Below are positions 17,215-25,751 of a DNA stretch of 64,000 nt, in pieces. Below the pieces are notes generated by a model. It did not search any database. It had not been told where the DNA came from and was given only the letters and a program-made list of their open reading frames with translations. Numbering within the stretch: the first letter of the stretch is position 1; each line of letters starts with the position of its first letter. The translations under genes were made by a program, and so were the position numbers. The stretch comes from Congregibacter variabilis (GTDB lineage: Bacteria > Pseudomonadota > Gammaproteobacteria > Pseudomonadales > Halieaceae): NCBI RefSeq assembly GCF_045689235.1, contig NZ_CP136864.1, positions 1,860,001 through 1,924,000 on the forward strand, read 5' to 3'.

Positions 17215-18018
17215 ATGCAGAATCTTTCCCTAAAAAAATGGCGGAGTGGCGAGCGATCGCTCGGTGGCTGGAGCAATCTGCCGGATATTCACATCGCTGA
17301 GCTTCTAGCAAGAAGTGGTCTGGACTGGATCTGCTTTGATTTGCAGCACGGTCTAATGGAATACAGCGACCTCACCCGGCTATTGCCGGCGATCACGGGC
17401 CAGCCAGTGACTCCCATTGTGCGCGTCGCTGATAACCAGCCCGATCAGATAGGTAAAGCGCTCGATGCGGGCGCTCAGGGCATTATTGTGCCTATGGTGA
17501 ACAGTGTCGCCGAAGCGCGGTCGGCTGTGGATGCCTGTCGTTACCCACCTCTGGGTAACCGTTCCTGCGGTCCTATGCGACCCCTTCTTATCGAAGGTAT
17601 GAGCTACCTGACAGAGGCCAACTCGGAAATTGCCTGTCTGGCAATGATCGAGACTCAAGCGGGTCTTGATGCTGTGGATGCCATTGCCGCCGAGCCTGGC
17701 ATCGATGGTCTCTTTGTGGGCCCCGTGGATCTTTGTTTTGGTTTAGGGATTACCCCGGGCGATTTTGGCAATGACAAGTTCGCTCAGGCTATCGCTATGA
17801 TCCTCGGCGCCTGTGAGCGGCACGGTAAGTTCGCAGGTATGTTTGGCTACTCTCCAGAGCTTGCCGGGCAAGCGCTGGAGCAAGGCTTTACTTTTGCCTC
17901 CCTGGGTACAGACATTTCGTTTCTTCGCGATGGTGTAACTGGCGCTTTCACCCGATCGGGGTGTGCGGATCAAGAGCCTGCTGCTACAAAAGAAGAGGAA
18001 CCAACCGCGGGCTACTAA
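17215..18018 (+). CDS. HpcH/HpaI family class II aldolase
   Basis: A 267-aa metal-dependent pyruvate aldolase related to HpaI (4-hydroxy-2-oxoheptanedioate aldolase) and RhmA/YfaU (2-keto-3-deoxyrhamnonate aldolase). The active-site set is readable: His45 (LQHGLM), Arg70 (IVRV), the metal ligands Glu146 (MIETQ) and Asp172 (GPVDLC). It releases pyruvate and an aldehyde from a 4-hydroxy-2-oxo acid. The aldehyde could be oxidised by the aldehyde dehydrogenase at 22028. The C-terminal tail (about 25 polar residues) is longer than usual. HpaI versus RhmA specificity cannot be settled by eye. Confidence 0.9.
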   Translation: MQNLSLKKWRSGERSLGGWSNLPDIHIAELLARSGLDWICFDLQHGLMEYSDLTRLLPAITGQPVTPIVRVADNQPDQIGKALDAGAQGIIVPMVNSVAEARSAVDACRYPPLGNRSCGPMRPLLIEGMSYLTEANSEIACLAMIETQAGLDAVDAIAAEPGIDGLFVGPVDLCFGLGITPGDFGNDKFAQAIAMILGACERHGKFAGMFGYSPELAGQALEQGFTFASLGTDISFLRDGVTGAFTRSGCADQEPAATKEEEPTAGY

Positions 18019-18051
18019 CACCCGCCAATATGACCCGCCGCTGGTGATTTT

Positions 18052-20184
18052 TTACTCGGCTGAGGCAGACGCCTTAGCCTGCTTGTTTTCCTGTTTAGCG
18101 TTCTGCTGCTGATCGTAGAGACGTCCGGCCTCATACAAGGTGTACTGGCGAATAGCCTCGGCGTCACCGGCATTGATGAATTGCTTAAAGCCCACCATGC
18201 CCAAGCCGCTGCGCTGCCCCTCAAGGACGATCGCTTTCCAATTGTCATGCACCATGGCATTTGAGTGGCGTAAATCCGGAGTGAGGCCAGCAGTGCGCAT
18301 ACCGTCGCCATGGCAATAACTGCAGTGCCGTTGATAGACCATTCTGCCGTGATCAACGACCTCTGAGCTGGCGGTTACGATCGCTGGTTGGCTCGCAAGA
18401 CTACGGTCGTCTTCAGGTATGGGGGGCAGCTCTGCACTACCGCCCAGCTTGAAGACGAGCACCCGAGAAAGGTTGGGTATTTCCCAGTGGTGCGTAACCG
18501 CGCCGGCCTCTGCTCCGGCGCCACCCCCGAAGCCTACAGCCGCGGCAATGTACTGCTCTCCATCCAGGGAGTAGGAGATGGGCGCAGCTGCGGCGAGGGT
18601 TTGGGTGTCGAAGGACCACAGGACCTTGCCGTTGGTCGCATCCATAGCTCGTAATTTTGCAAAGCCACTGCCTTGGAATACCAATCCACCTGCCGTGCTC
18701 AATACACCGCCGCCGGCGAAACGGCCCATTTCTGAAGCCCATACCGCTTTGCCGGCAATAGGATCCCAGCCGACCAATTGACCCGTCACGGCACTGTCGT
18801 ACATCGCATTTAGATCAGGAATATCCGGCGGCACGTTGGCCATGCGATCAAAGCCGACGTTCCAATAACCGCTGCTGGGTGTGCGGTCCTCTTCTCGCGT
18901 TGGCGCGAGAAAGGCAATAGGGGTGTTCATGGTTGGCAGGTATACAAGACCGGTATCGGGGCTGTATGACATGGGAGGCCAGTTGTGCCCCCCCGCATTA
19001 CCCGGAAGGCTAATGTTCTTGCCATCAAAGACTCGCGCGGTGTCTGTCTCAATGGGGCGCCCGGTAGCCAAGTCAACGCCAGAGGCCCAGGTCATAGGCG
19101 TGTAAGCGTCCGCTGATAAAAGCTCGCCCGTCTTGCGATCGAGCACATAAAAAAAGCCATTTTTGGGGGCTTGCATGAGCACCTTGCGCGACTCACCTTT
19201 TATGGTCAGATCGGCCAGCATGATGTGCTGCGTGGCGGTGTAGTCCCAGGTCTCCTTGGGGGTCGTCTGATAGTGCCAGACGTATTCGCCGGTTGAGGCA
19301 TTGAGTGCAACGATAGAGGCCAAAAACAAATTGTCTCCACCCTCGGGGCTCCGTAGCTCTGCGTTCCAGGGCGACCCGTTACCGACGCCAATGTAAAGAA
19401 GATTAAGTTCGGGGTCATAGACCATCGAGTCCCAGACGGTACCGCCGCCGCCCCATTCCCACCACTGCCCGGTCCAGGTCTTTGCCGCTTCTTTGAGCGC
19501 CGCGGACTCCAATCCTTCACCGGGATTACCCGGGACCGTATAAAAGCGCCATGCCTGCTCGCCGGTTTTACTATCGTAGGCCGTCACGTAGCCACGCACT
19601 CCCAGCTCTGCACCGCCATTGCCGATGACCACGTAGTCCCCGGCCAATCGCGGAGCGCCAGTGATCGTGTAGGACTGCTCCCGGTCGGTGGTTTGCACAT
19701 CCCACAGCACATCTCCGTTGTCGGCATCTAAGGCTACGAGCCGGCCATCATAGGTGCCAATAAATACTCGACCGTCGCTATAGGCCACGCCTCGATTCAC
19801 CGCATCACAGCAGCCCTTGGCCAGAAAAGAGCGTGGTACTTTGGGGTCGTAGAACCAACGCAATTTGCCCGTGCGCGCATCTAGAGCGTAAACCATCGAC
19901 CAGCTTCCCGAGACGTAAAGCGTTTCGTTCACCATGAGGGGAGTGGCCTCAACACCGCGCCGGGTATAGAGGTCAAAAGACCATTGCAGGCCCAATTCCT
20001 CGATGTTGTCACGATTAATTTGCGTAAGCGCAGAGTGTCGCTGTTCGCCCACATCGTTGCCGTGCAACTGCCACTCGGTGTCTGGGATTTTCGCGTCATT
20101 AGCCGTGGCAATGAGCGGGCTTAAGAGCATAGCTCCCAGCATGAGCGCTTTGCCGGTGCGACAAAAGAGATCCTGATTAGTCAT
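18052..20184 (-). CDS. PQQ-dependent quinohemoprotein alcohol dehydrogenase (type II), periplasmic
   Basis: A 710-aa exported enzyme oxidising alcohols or hemiacetals in the periplasm with PQQ and passing electrons to heme c. The signal peptide ends near LIATAND. The eight-bladed propeller carries the vicinal disulfide Cys125-Cys126 (GCCDAV), tryptophan-docking repeats (TGKVLWSF, TGEYVWHY) and the catalytic-Asp motif WDYTATQ. The C-terminal cytochrome domain has CSYCH at 621-625. The ATG at 20184 is chosen because AGAGGA lies 6 nt upstream and the signal peptide starts there, although the frame is open to 20412. It is the third gene after the aldehyde dehydrogenase and dehydratase, probably one operon. 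No PQQ biosynthesis genes are in the window. Confidence 0.92.
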   Translation of the reverse strand: MTNQDLFCRTGKALMLGAMLLSPLIATANDAKIPDTEWQLHGNDVGEQRHSALTQINRDNIEELGLQWSFDLYTRRGVEATPLMVNETLYVSGSWSMVYALDARTGKLRWFYDPKVPRSFLAKGCCDAVNRGVAYSDGRVFIGTYDGRLVALDADNGDVLWDVQTTDREQSYTITGAPRLAGDYVVIGNGGAELGVRGYVTAYDSKTGEQAWRFYTVPGNPGEGLESAALKEAAKTWTGQWWEWGGGGTVWDSMVYDPELNLLYIGVGNGSPWNAELRSPEGGDNLFLASIVALNASTGEYVWHYQTTPKETWDYTATQHIMLADLTIKGESRKVLMQAPKNGFFYVLDRKTGELLSADAYTPMTWASGVDLATGRPIETDTARVFDGKNISLPGNAGGHNWPPMSYSPDTGLVYLPTMNTPIAFLAPTREEDRTPSSGYWNVGFDRMANVPPDIPDLNAMYDSAVTGQLVGWDPIAGKAVWASEMGRFAGGGVLSTAGGLVFQGSGFAKLRAMDATNGKVLWSFDTQTLAAAAPISYSLDGEQYIAAAVGFGGGAGAEAGAVTHHWEIPNLSRVLVFKLGGSAELPPIPEDDRSLASQPAIVTASSEVVDHGRMVYQRHCSYCHGDGMRTAGLTPDLRHSNAMVHDNWKAIVLEGQRSGLGMVGFKQFINAGDAEAIRQYTLYEAGRLYDQQQNAKQENKQAKASASAE

Positions 20185-20239
20185 GGTTATCCTCTTCAAA
20201 TTCTTATATGTGCGCCAAAGGTCTGATGGGCTTTGGTTC

Positions 20240-21973
20240 TTACATGTTTTTTTCGGCGTCGTTTTCCCATCGCACGCCACCACTGTGAGTGACTGCACCG
20301 CGCGTTGCAGGTCCGACACTCGCGACATACTTCTCTGCATAGCCACCGTTGACAATGCTTTTGGCGGCTTTGGGTACCAGCGCAGCCTGTCGCGCATCAA
20401 GCGCCTCGTCATCTAGCTCCAGGGTGAGCGAGCGATTTGCAAGATCGATGTAAATCGAGTCGCCGTCTTCGATGAGGCCTATAAGCCCCCCTGCCGCAGC
20501 TTCCGGCGTGACATAGCCTACGCTGAATCCTCGGGAGGCCCCAGAAAAGCGCCCGTCTGTCACTAAAGCCGTGGTTTCACCTTTACCCATCCCATAAAGC
20601 AGGGCTGTCACGGTCACCAACTCGCGCATTCCCGGACCGCCCACAGGCCCTTCGTTGCGGATCACGATGACTTCGCCATTGTTGATGTCATTGGCGATTA
20701 CCACTTTAAGGCAGTCTTCTTCTGATTCAAATACGCGCGCTGGACCGCGAAAATCAGTGCGGTCTATACCGGCGTTTTTGATCACTGCACCGCCCGGAGC
20801 GAGGTTGCCTCGCAGCACGCTGAGCCCGCCCGATGTAGTACGGGGCTTACTGATGGGCATGACGACCTTGCCATCAGCTGGCGCTGCGCTTTGTAACTCC
20901 TGCTCCAGCGTTGTGCCGGAGAGTGTGAGGCAATCCCCGTGAATAAAGCCGCCTTGCAGTAGCTGGCGCAATACGCAGGGGATACCGCCTACCTCATGCA
21001 GATCCACATACAGGTAGGGCCCCGAGGGGCTAAGGTGAGTAATAAGCGGGGTGCGTTCAAATACCTCGGCCACATCATCGATGGTGAATTCGATCCCGGC
21101 TTCGTGCGCGATTGCCGGGATGTGCAGCGCGGAATTGGTTGACCCGCCAGTAGCGGCAACGGCCGCGCAGGCATTCTCCAGACTCTTGCGGGTCACCAGG
21201 TCCCGGGGAAGCGGAAAATTAGCTTCTACCGCCTGCATTAACGTTCGTCCTGCGGCCCGGGCGATGGCCTGACGTTGTGAGTAAACAGCAGGCACGGTAC
21301 TTGAGCCAAGCGGAGCGAAGCCGAGCACTTCGGCGATCATTCCCATGGTGTTTGCGGTGAACTGTCCAGCACAGCAACCGGGAGCGGGCCACGCTTTGCG
21401 TGAGACTTCCTCTAGCTCCTCTTCGGTACTTTGGCGAGCGATGAGTTTGCCGGTGTATTCCGCGACAGTTTTCACCTCAACCGGATCGCCTTTATAGTTT
21501 CCCGGCAGAGCGGGGCCGCCGTTCATAAAAGCACCGGGTACATTCAGGCGTGTTAATGCCATCATCATGCCCGGAAAATTTTTATCGCAGGCGCCGATAC
21601 AAAACAGTCCATCGTATTGGTGTGCGCGCATGACAATCTCGATGCTGTCGGCAATGATCTCTCGGGACATGAGTGAAAAGTGCATGCCCGAATGCCCGTT
21701 GACCAATCCATCTGACACGGAAACCGTGGTGAACTCCCTTGGTGTTCCGCCGGCACGGTAAACGCCTCGGCGCACCTGCTCGGACACCTCAGCTAACTTC
21801 ACATTGCAGGGGCTCATTTCGCCGTGGGTTGAAACCACCCCAATAAAAGGCTGAGCGATGTCTTCATCATCCAGACCCATGCCACGCAGCATAGCGCGAG
21901 CTGCGGCTTTTACAGGTCCGCTCTTCATGACCTCTGAGCGGTAACGTCGCTTTTTATCTTTTTCCATGCTCAT
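20240..21973 (-). CDS. IlvD/Edd family Fe-S dehydratase (dihydroxy-acid or sugar-acid dehydratase)
   Basis: A 577-aa dehydratase that removes water from a 2,3-dihydroxy acid to give a 2-oxo-3-deoxy acid. Fe-S cysteines are Cys56 (MSPCN), Cys129 (GACDKNFPG) and Cys200/201 (APGCCAGQFTANTM). The C-terminal half has the Mg2+/substrate signature GRFSGASRGF. The family includes IlvD (branched-chain synthesis) and aldonate dehydratases (arabinonate, xylonate, gluconate). The neighbours favour a catabolic role on an aldonate-like acid, but IlvD activity is not excluded. The start at 21973 has AGGAG 6 nt upstream; an ATG two codons later is possible. Confidence 0.88.
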   Translation of the reverse strand: MSMEKDKKRRYRSEVMKSGPVKAAARAMLRGMGLDDEDIAQPFIGVVSTHGEMSPCNVKLAEVSEQVRRGVYRAGGTPREFTTVSVSDGLVNGHSGMHFSLMSREIIADSIEIVMRAHQYDGLFCIGACDKNFPGMMMALTRLNVPGAFMNGGPALPGNYKGDPVEVKTVAEYTGKLIARQSTEEELEEVSRKAWPAPGCCAGQFTANTMGMIAEVLGFAPLGSSTVPAVYSQRQAIARAAGRTLMQAVEANFPLPRDLVTRKSLENACAAVAATGGSTNSALHIPAIAHEAGIEFTIDDVAEVFERTPLITHLSPSGPYLYVDLHEVGGIPCVLRQLLQGGFIHGDCLTLSGTTLEQELQSAAPADGKVVMPISKPRTTSGGLSVLRGNLAPGGAVIKNAGIDRTDFRGPARVFESEEDCLKVVIANDINNGEVIVIRNEGPVGGPGMRELVTVTALLYGMGKGETTALVTDGRFSGASRGFSVGYVTPEAAAGGLIGLIEDGDSIYIDLANRSLTLELDDEALDARQAALVPKAAKSIVNGGYAEKYVASVGPATRGAVTHSGGVRWENDAEKNM

Positions 21974-22027
21974 GGCAGGCTCCTGTGTCTTTGAGAGTTT
22001 TAACAATGAAAAGCATGTGCAACTGAC

Positions 22028-23467
22028 TCAGCTATTTTGTTTGAGGGTGAACTCCAAAAGCTTGTCTGCGCGGCCTTTATAGGGTGGCATCAACATATTC
22101 ATTACTCGCAGGGGGCCTTGGTAAAACACCGGGCGTTGTTTTGAAAATGTCAGGAAACCCTCTTTGCCGTGGTAGTGACCCATGCCAGAGTTACCAACAC
22201 CGCCGAAGGGCAGGTCATGCAAAGCCGCGTGTATAAGACCATCGTTGACACTAACGCCACCAGACAAGGTGTTGTTGATGTACCACTGAGCAAGCTTCTT
22301 ATCTTTGCTGTACACATAAAACGCCAGCGGGTGGGGCTTGCTGTCGATGTAATCGATCACCTCCTGTGGGTTTTTGTAGGTTTTGATTGGCAGCAGCGGA
22401 CCAAAGATCTCTCTTTGCATAATGTCCATGTCGTCGTTGACGCCAAGGACAATGCGCGGTGCCATAAGACGTTTTTCGGGATCGCTATTCCAGTTATCAA
22501 AGATGTCGATAATCTGAGCACCTTTTTGCCGGGCATCGTCTAACGTAGCGTGCAGTCGATCCCAGGAGCGTTGATCCACGATAGATGTGTAATCACCGTT
22601 ATCAGGATTTGGGTAGCGCCGCTGGCAAACAGCTTTGGCCGCCGCTACAAACTCATGGACCTTGTTCTCGGGCAGAAATAGATAATCCACATTGGTACAT
22701 ATTTGCCCGGCGTTAAATAGCTTCACCCACATAATGCGCTCGGCGGCCGTCGTTATGGGGTAGTCGGGCGCAACAACAGTGGGAGACTTACCACCGAGCT
22801 CCAATGTCACGGGCGTTAGGTTTTTTGCACAATTACTCATAACGGCTTTGCCGGTTTGGGGCGAGCCTGTGAAGAACAGATGATCAAAGGGAAGCTGCGT
22901 AAAGCTAGGGCCTCTACCGCCACCATCCTCAAAGAAAGCGAGTTTTTCCTTGGGCAGATATTGAGGGGCAAGTTCTTTTAACAACTGAGCCGTGTTCTCT
23001 GAGTTCTCGGACATTTTGATCATCGCGGTGTTACCCGCAGCAAAAGCACCGGTGAGCGGTGCAAAAGCCATGGATATGGGGAAATTCCAGGGAGCAACGA
23101 TTCCCACCACGCCCAGAGGCTGAGGCATGAGCCGCGCTTTCGCAAGCGGGTACTGGGTGATATCAAGTCCACGACGCTCGGGTTTCATCCAGTGTTTTAG
23201 GTGCTTCATTGCTGCTTTTAAGCCTTCCTGATTCTGGATTAGTTCGGACAGTATTGTCTCGTGCCGGGAGCGGCGCCCAAAATCAGCATTCACCGCATCA
23301 ATAAGCGCTTCTTTGTGATCCACAAGCAGGGCATGCAAAGCGCCAAGGTGTTCTATGCGTTCTTGGCGGGATGGATTTCGGTGATCTCTAAACCAGGTCC
23401 GTTGCCGTTGAAAGGTCTCTGAGAACTCGGTGGGAATGAGTGTTTCTTGCGATAGTCGTTGGTTCAC
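22028..23467 (-). CDS. Aldehyde dehydrogenase (coniferyl-aldehyde/class 3-like)
   Basis: A 479-aa NAD(P)+-dependent aldehyde dehydrogenase. Conserved are the cofactor motif APWNFP (about 125-130), FFTGSPQTGK, the general base Glu223 (LELGGKSP) and the nucleophile Cys257 (AGQICTN). The short length and the start of the Rossmann region resemble class 3/CalB enzymes rather than 500-aa classical ALDHs. It is the first gene of the minus-strand operon with dehydratase and PQQ-alcohol dehydrogenase, and a Crp-like operator lies about 60 bp upstream. It may oxidise the product of the PQQ enzyme or the aldehyde from the aldolase. Confidence 0.92.
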   Translation of the reverse strand: MNQRLSQETLIPTEFSETFQRQRTWFRDHRNPSRQERIEHLGALHALLVDHKEALIDAVNADFGRRSRHETILSELIQNQEGLKAAMKHLKHWMKPERRGLDITQYPLAKARLMPQPLGVVGIVAPWNFPISMAFAPLTGAFAAGNTAMIKMSENSENTAQLLKELAPQYLPKEKLAFFEDGGGRGPSFTQLPFDHLFFTGSPQTGKAVMSNCAKNLTPVTLELGGKSPTVVAPDYPITTAAERIMWVKLFNAGQICTNVDYLFLPENKVHEFVAAAKAVCQRRYPNPDNGDYTSIVDQRSWDRLHATLDDARQKGAQIIDIFDNWNSDPEKRLMAPRIVLGVNDDMDIMQREIFGPLLPIKTYKNPQEVIDYIDSKPHPLAFYVYSKDKKLAQWYINNTLSGGVSVNDGLIHAALHDLPFGGVGNSGMGHYHGKEGFLTFSKQRPVFYQGPLRVMNMLMPPYKGRADKLLEFTLKQNS

Positions 23468-23973
23468 GGCACAAGCTCCAGCTAAGCAGGTAGAGCTTTA
23501 AATACTATGCATGTTGCGCGTAAGAGACTGTCAAATTGCTGACAGTGAATACGTCATGCGCTGCCATTGTTTTACTGCGGCCGATACCAAATTGGTGACG
23601 TCCATGCGCGCTCCTGAATCGATGTGGGTAGGTGCGCGGGTACGTCTGTGCCCAATGCCGGGCTTTTGATCACTAACGAATACACGTGAGCAATCGATCC
23701 TACTGCCCGACATCAAACGGCTCTTCATCACTAACGGGGGACACCGAGGGCTTCCATAACAAGATGGAAATGATGAGTAGGCGAGCCTATGGATTTAGAA
23801 ATTTTGAAAACTATCGACTGCGGGTCTTAACCCACTGTGGATGGGATGGCATGATTAACCGAGCTTAATGAAAACCGGTGTATCCCCCGTTAACTGGGTA
23901 GAGCCAGCGGGTAGAGCCTATAGCCGTAGAGCCTCCGAAGGCGCTGTAAGATACTGAAAATTAAGGAGAAATT
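23468..23973. other. Gap between ALDH gene and tRNA-Met
   Basis: About 500 bp with the ALDH promoter region and operator at its left end and the tRNA 3' flank at its right end. A short open frame at 23686-23868 lacks a ribosome-binding site and recognisable content. No integrase remnant was seen. Confidence 0.6.
23528..23545. promoter_or_regulatory. Putative Crp-type operator upstream of the ALDH operon
   Basis: A perfect dyad CTGTCA-AATTGC-TGACAG, about 60 bp before the ALDH start. It has the same arrangement as 16259-16276 and 10566-10583. Confidence 0.6.
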
Positions 23974-24019
23974 TGGTAGCTACGGGTGGACTTGAACCAC
24001 CGACCCCAGCATTATGAAT
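23974..24019 (-). repeat. tRNA-Met 3' part, identical to left copy (putative attachment site, right)
   Basis: The 46 bases from the anticodon loop to CCA are identical to 3333-3378. In a tRNA-integration model this part of the gene was brought by the element, and the 5' part (24020-24050) is the original chromosome. Confidence 0.8.
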
Positions 24020-24050
24020 GCTGTGCTCTAACCAGCTGAGCTACGTAGCC
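23974..24050 (-). tRNA. tRNA-Met (CAT), elongator
   Basis: A 77-nt cloverleaf with encoded CCA. The acceptor stem GGCTACG pairs with CGTAGCT-A, the D arm is AGCTCAGCTGGTTAGAGC, the anticodon loop contains CAT, and the T arm has GGTTCAAGTCC. The G-C start and ordinary D/anticodon stems (no run of three G-C pairs before the loop) indicate elongator rather than initiator tRNA. Lysidine-modified tRNA-Ile2 also has CAT but this one fits Met better. Confidence 0.93.
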
Positions 24051-24460
24051 ACGGCGTTTTGCAGACCCCCGTTGCGGGGGACGCGAATTCTCTACATTTG
24101 CCCCCCTCAAGTCAACCTCCTAAGTCAAGAGACTGGGGTAGTCACGTCAGCGCAACTGCGCAACACGATGCGCTTTAGGCAATCACTCGAGGGTTGATCA
24201 AGACACTGCAACTGCTCTGCCCGCAACAATCCGCTCTTGAGTAAGGTCACAACAAGAGATTCGCTCAACGTACAGCGCAGGCCATTGCTACTATTTGGAA
24301 CTTTCACCTCGGCTCCTTGTTTTATATCTCCTCGCCACATTAACGATAACAATTCTCATTTGCAACAAAGAGACCCGCTTCAGAAGCGCGTAGACAACGA
24401 GACCGAGGCCAAGCTCACGTATGATGAACATCATTGTTTCGCTAATGATTACCCCGCTCC
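24051..24460. other. Gap upstream of tRNA-Met
   Basis: About 410 bp. It holds the tRNA promoter (24087-24115) and a GC-rich hairpin CCCCCG-TTG-CGGGGG at 24066-24080 in the tRNA leader. The rest shows nothing recognisable on either strand. Confidence 0.6.
24087..24115 (-). promoter_or_regulatory. Sigma70-type promoter of tRNA-Met
   Basis: On the minus strand a -35 box TTGACT (24115-24110) and a -10 box GAGAAT (24092-24087) are 17 nt apart. They are followed by a GC-rich stretch (GCGTCCCCC), as in stringently controlled tRNA promoters. It lies on the chromosomal side of the crossover, so integration kept the promoter. Confidence 0.5.
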
Positions 24461-25627
24461 ATGAGTGCAAACGGCCCGATACAAGCTGCGCCCCAAAATC
24501 ACGAGGACATGATTCATATCGTGGGCATGTACAAGTGTGGCACCTCCTGGCTGCTGCATATGCTGGCGGCCCACCCACACGTTGTCGGATGGCGAGAGTT
24601 TGATGCAATACGTGCCGCTTATGCACCGCATCGACGAATTCTTGAGCTACCCATAGCAGGCCTGGACTACCTGCGTCCTCGCCCACAAAATAATGCCTGG
24701 ATGCGACGTCGGGAGCACTCCAGCCTGCGGCCCGCTCAGGATGTTTTTCGGGAGATGTTTTTGGCTCGAGGCTGGATACCGATTATGGGTTCCGATAAAC
24801 AAAGGCAAGCAGATGAGTTTGATACAGAAGATCTGGATGCGCTTCTAGAACAGCTTCTTGCCCTGGGTGACTATCGCCTGCGACCCAGCACCGCGCCGCT
24901 TATCGACCCAACACGTCACACCGACAAGCTTGGTGTGCAAAGCTTTCGTCGTAACGATCTGCTGACGCTTATGCAGGCGGTAAGAGACTGCAGTCACACT
25001 GAGAAAATCCCTACGCTGTTTTTTGAAGCGCTGCGTTCCCAAGCAACCACAGGGTCTCGTGTTGCCACCAAGGCCGCCGATCAACTGATGCAACTTGCTG
25101 CTTTAAAACATGCATCTCCCGGTAGTCAAACCATTGCCATTGTGCGAGACGGTCGCGATGCGGCCATTTCAGCGCAACATTTTGAGCGCTTGATGCGCAA
25201 ACAAGAGGCACCATGGCAAACTCAAAATGCGAGTTACCTGCGTCGACTGCTCGGCTGGTCTATGCGCGCAGCAAAGCTTGCCGAACATGCGGCTCGCGGA
25301 GAACTTACGGTACTCCGTTACGAGGATCTGCATACTGATTTCAACCAGCTGTGTCGCGCGCTTTTCATCAAATTGGGACTTGATGTAACACCCGAGATTA
25401 TTGAGTGTGTAAAAGATGCCACGGACTTTTCGACTGTCACCGAGGGTAGGACGCCCGGAGAATCGGCAGACCATGAGATTCGAAAGGGGAGCTTTGGCGA
25501 ATGGAAGGATGCTTTGTCGAGCTCCCAAGCTGCACTTGCCTGGAAACTTGCAGGCGACAGTCTCAGCGCGTTTGGCTACACCCGCAGGGGTGCCATCGAA
25601 GCATCACCATTAGTACTTAGCTGCTGA
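24461..25627 (+). CDS. PAPS-dependent sulfotransferase family protein
   Basis: A 388-aa protein with both PAPS-binding signatures: the 5'-phosphosulfate loop GMYKCGTSWLLHML at about 22-35 and the 3'-phosphate site IVRDGRDAAISAQ at about 226-238. A C-terminal RYEDLHTDF block is also typical (membrane or soluble sulfotransferases transferring sulfate to hydroxyl or amino groups of sugars, lipids or peptides). No signal peptide or membrane helix is evident. The acceptor cannot be deduced. It is a single gene after the tRNA, followed by the lamin-tail protein. Confidence 0.88.
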   Translation: MSANGPIQAAPQNHEDMIHIVGMYKCGTSWLLHMLAAHPHVVGWREFDAIRAAYAPHRRILELPIAGLDYLRPRPQNNAWMRRREHSSLRPAQDVFREMFLARGWIPIMGSDKQRQADEFDTEDLDALLEQLLALGDYRLRPSTAPLIDPTRHTDKLGVQSFRRNDLLTLMQAVRDCSHTEKIPTLFFEALRSQATTGSRVATKAADQLMQLAALKHASPGSQTIAIVRDGRDAAISAQHFERLMRKQEAPWQTQNASYLRRLLGWSMRAAKLAEHAARGELTVLRYEDLHTDFNQLCRALFIKLGLDVTPEIIECVKDATDFSTVTEGRTPGESADHEIRKGSFGEWKDALSSSQAALAWKLAGDSLSAFGYTRRGAIEASPLVLSC

Positions 25628-25751
25628 TGAGGCATTGATAACAGCAGCAGAGCAAAGTCGCACAAACAAGATAGATCCCGATCGCTAAAGACGTTCGCTA
25701 AGCCAAGGGGAGTTGTCATTCTTCTACACCACTTTCGTGTAGGGCCAACTC

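Larger units (their letters stand above)
3333..24019. mobile_element. Putative 20.7-kb genomic island in tRNA-Met (no integrase seen)
   Basis: The segment is bounded by 46-bp perfect direct repeats, one forming the 3' part of an intact tRNA-Met gene and the other an orphan 3' fragment. Inside are typical cargo genes: a HigBA-type toxin-antitoxin pair just within the left repeat, an IS6-family element, two regulators, two TonB/porin transport systems and a catabolic cassette. No tyrosine or serine integrase, excisionase, relaxase or phage gene was recognised. The element is therefore either a remnant that lost its integrase or one mobilised in trans. The boundaries are what is seen; mobility is inference. 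Confidence 0.6.

Noticed and set aside
23686..23868. 60-codon plus-strand frame near the right island end, considered as an integrase or excisionase remnant
   Set aside because: No recombinase motif, no ribosome-binding site, low-complexity composition.
24066..24080. GC hairpin upstream of tRNA-Met considered as a terminator
   Set aside because: It lies between the tRNA promoter and the mature tRNA without a T tract, so it is more likely part of the processed leader.
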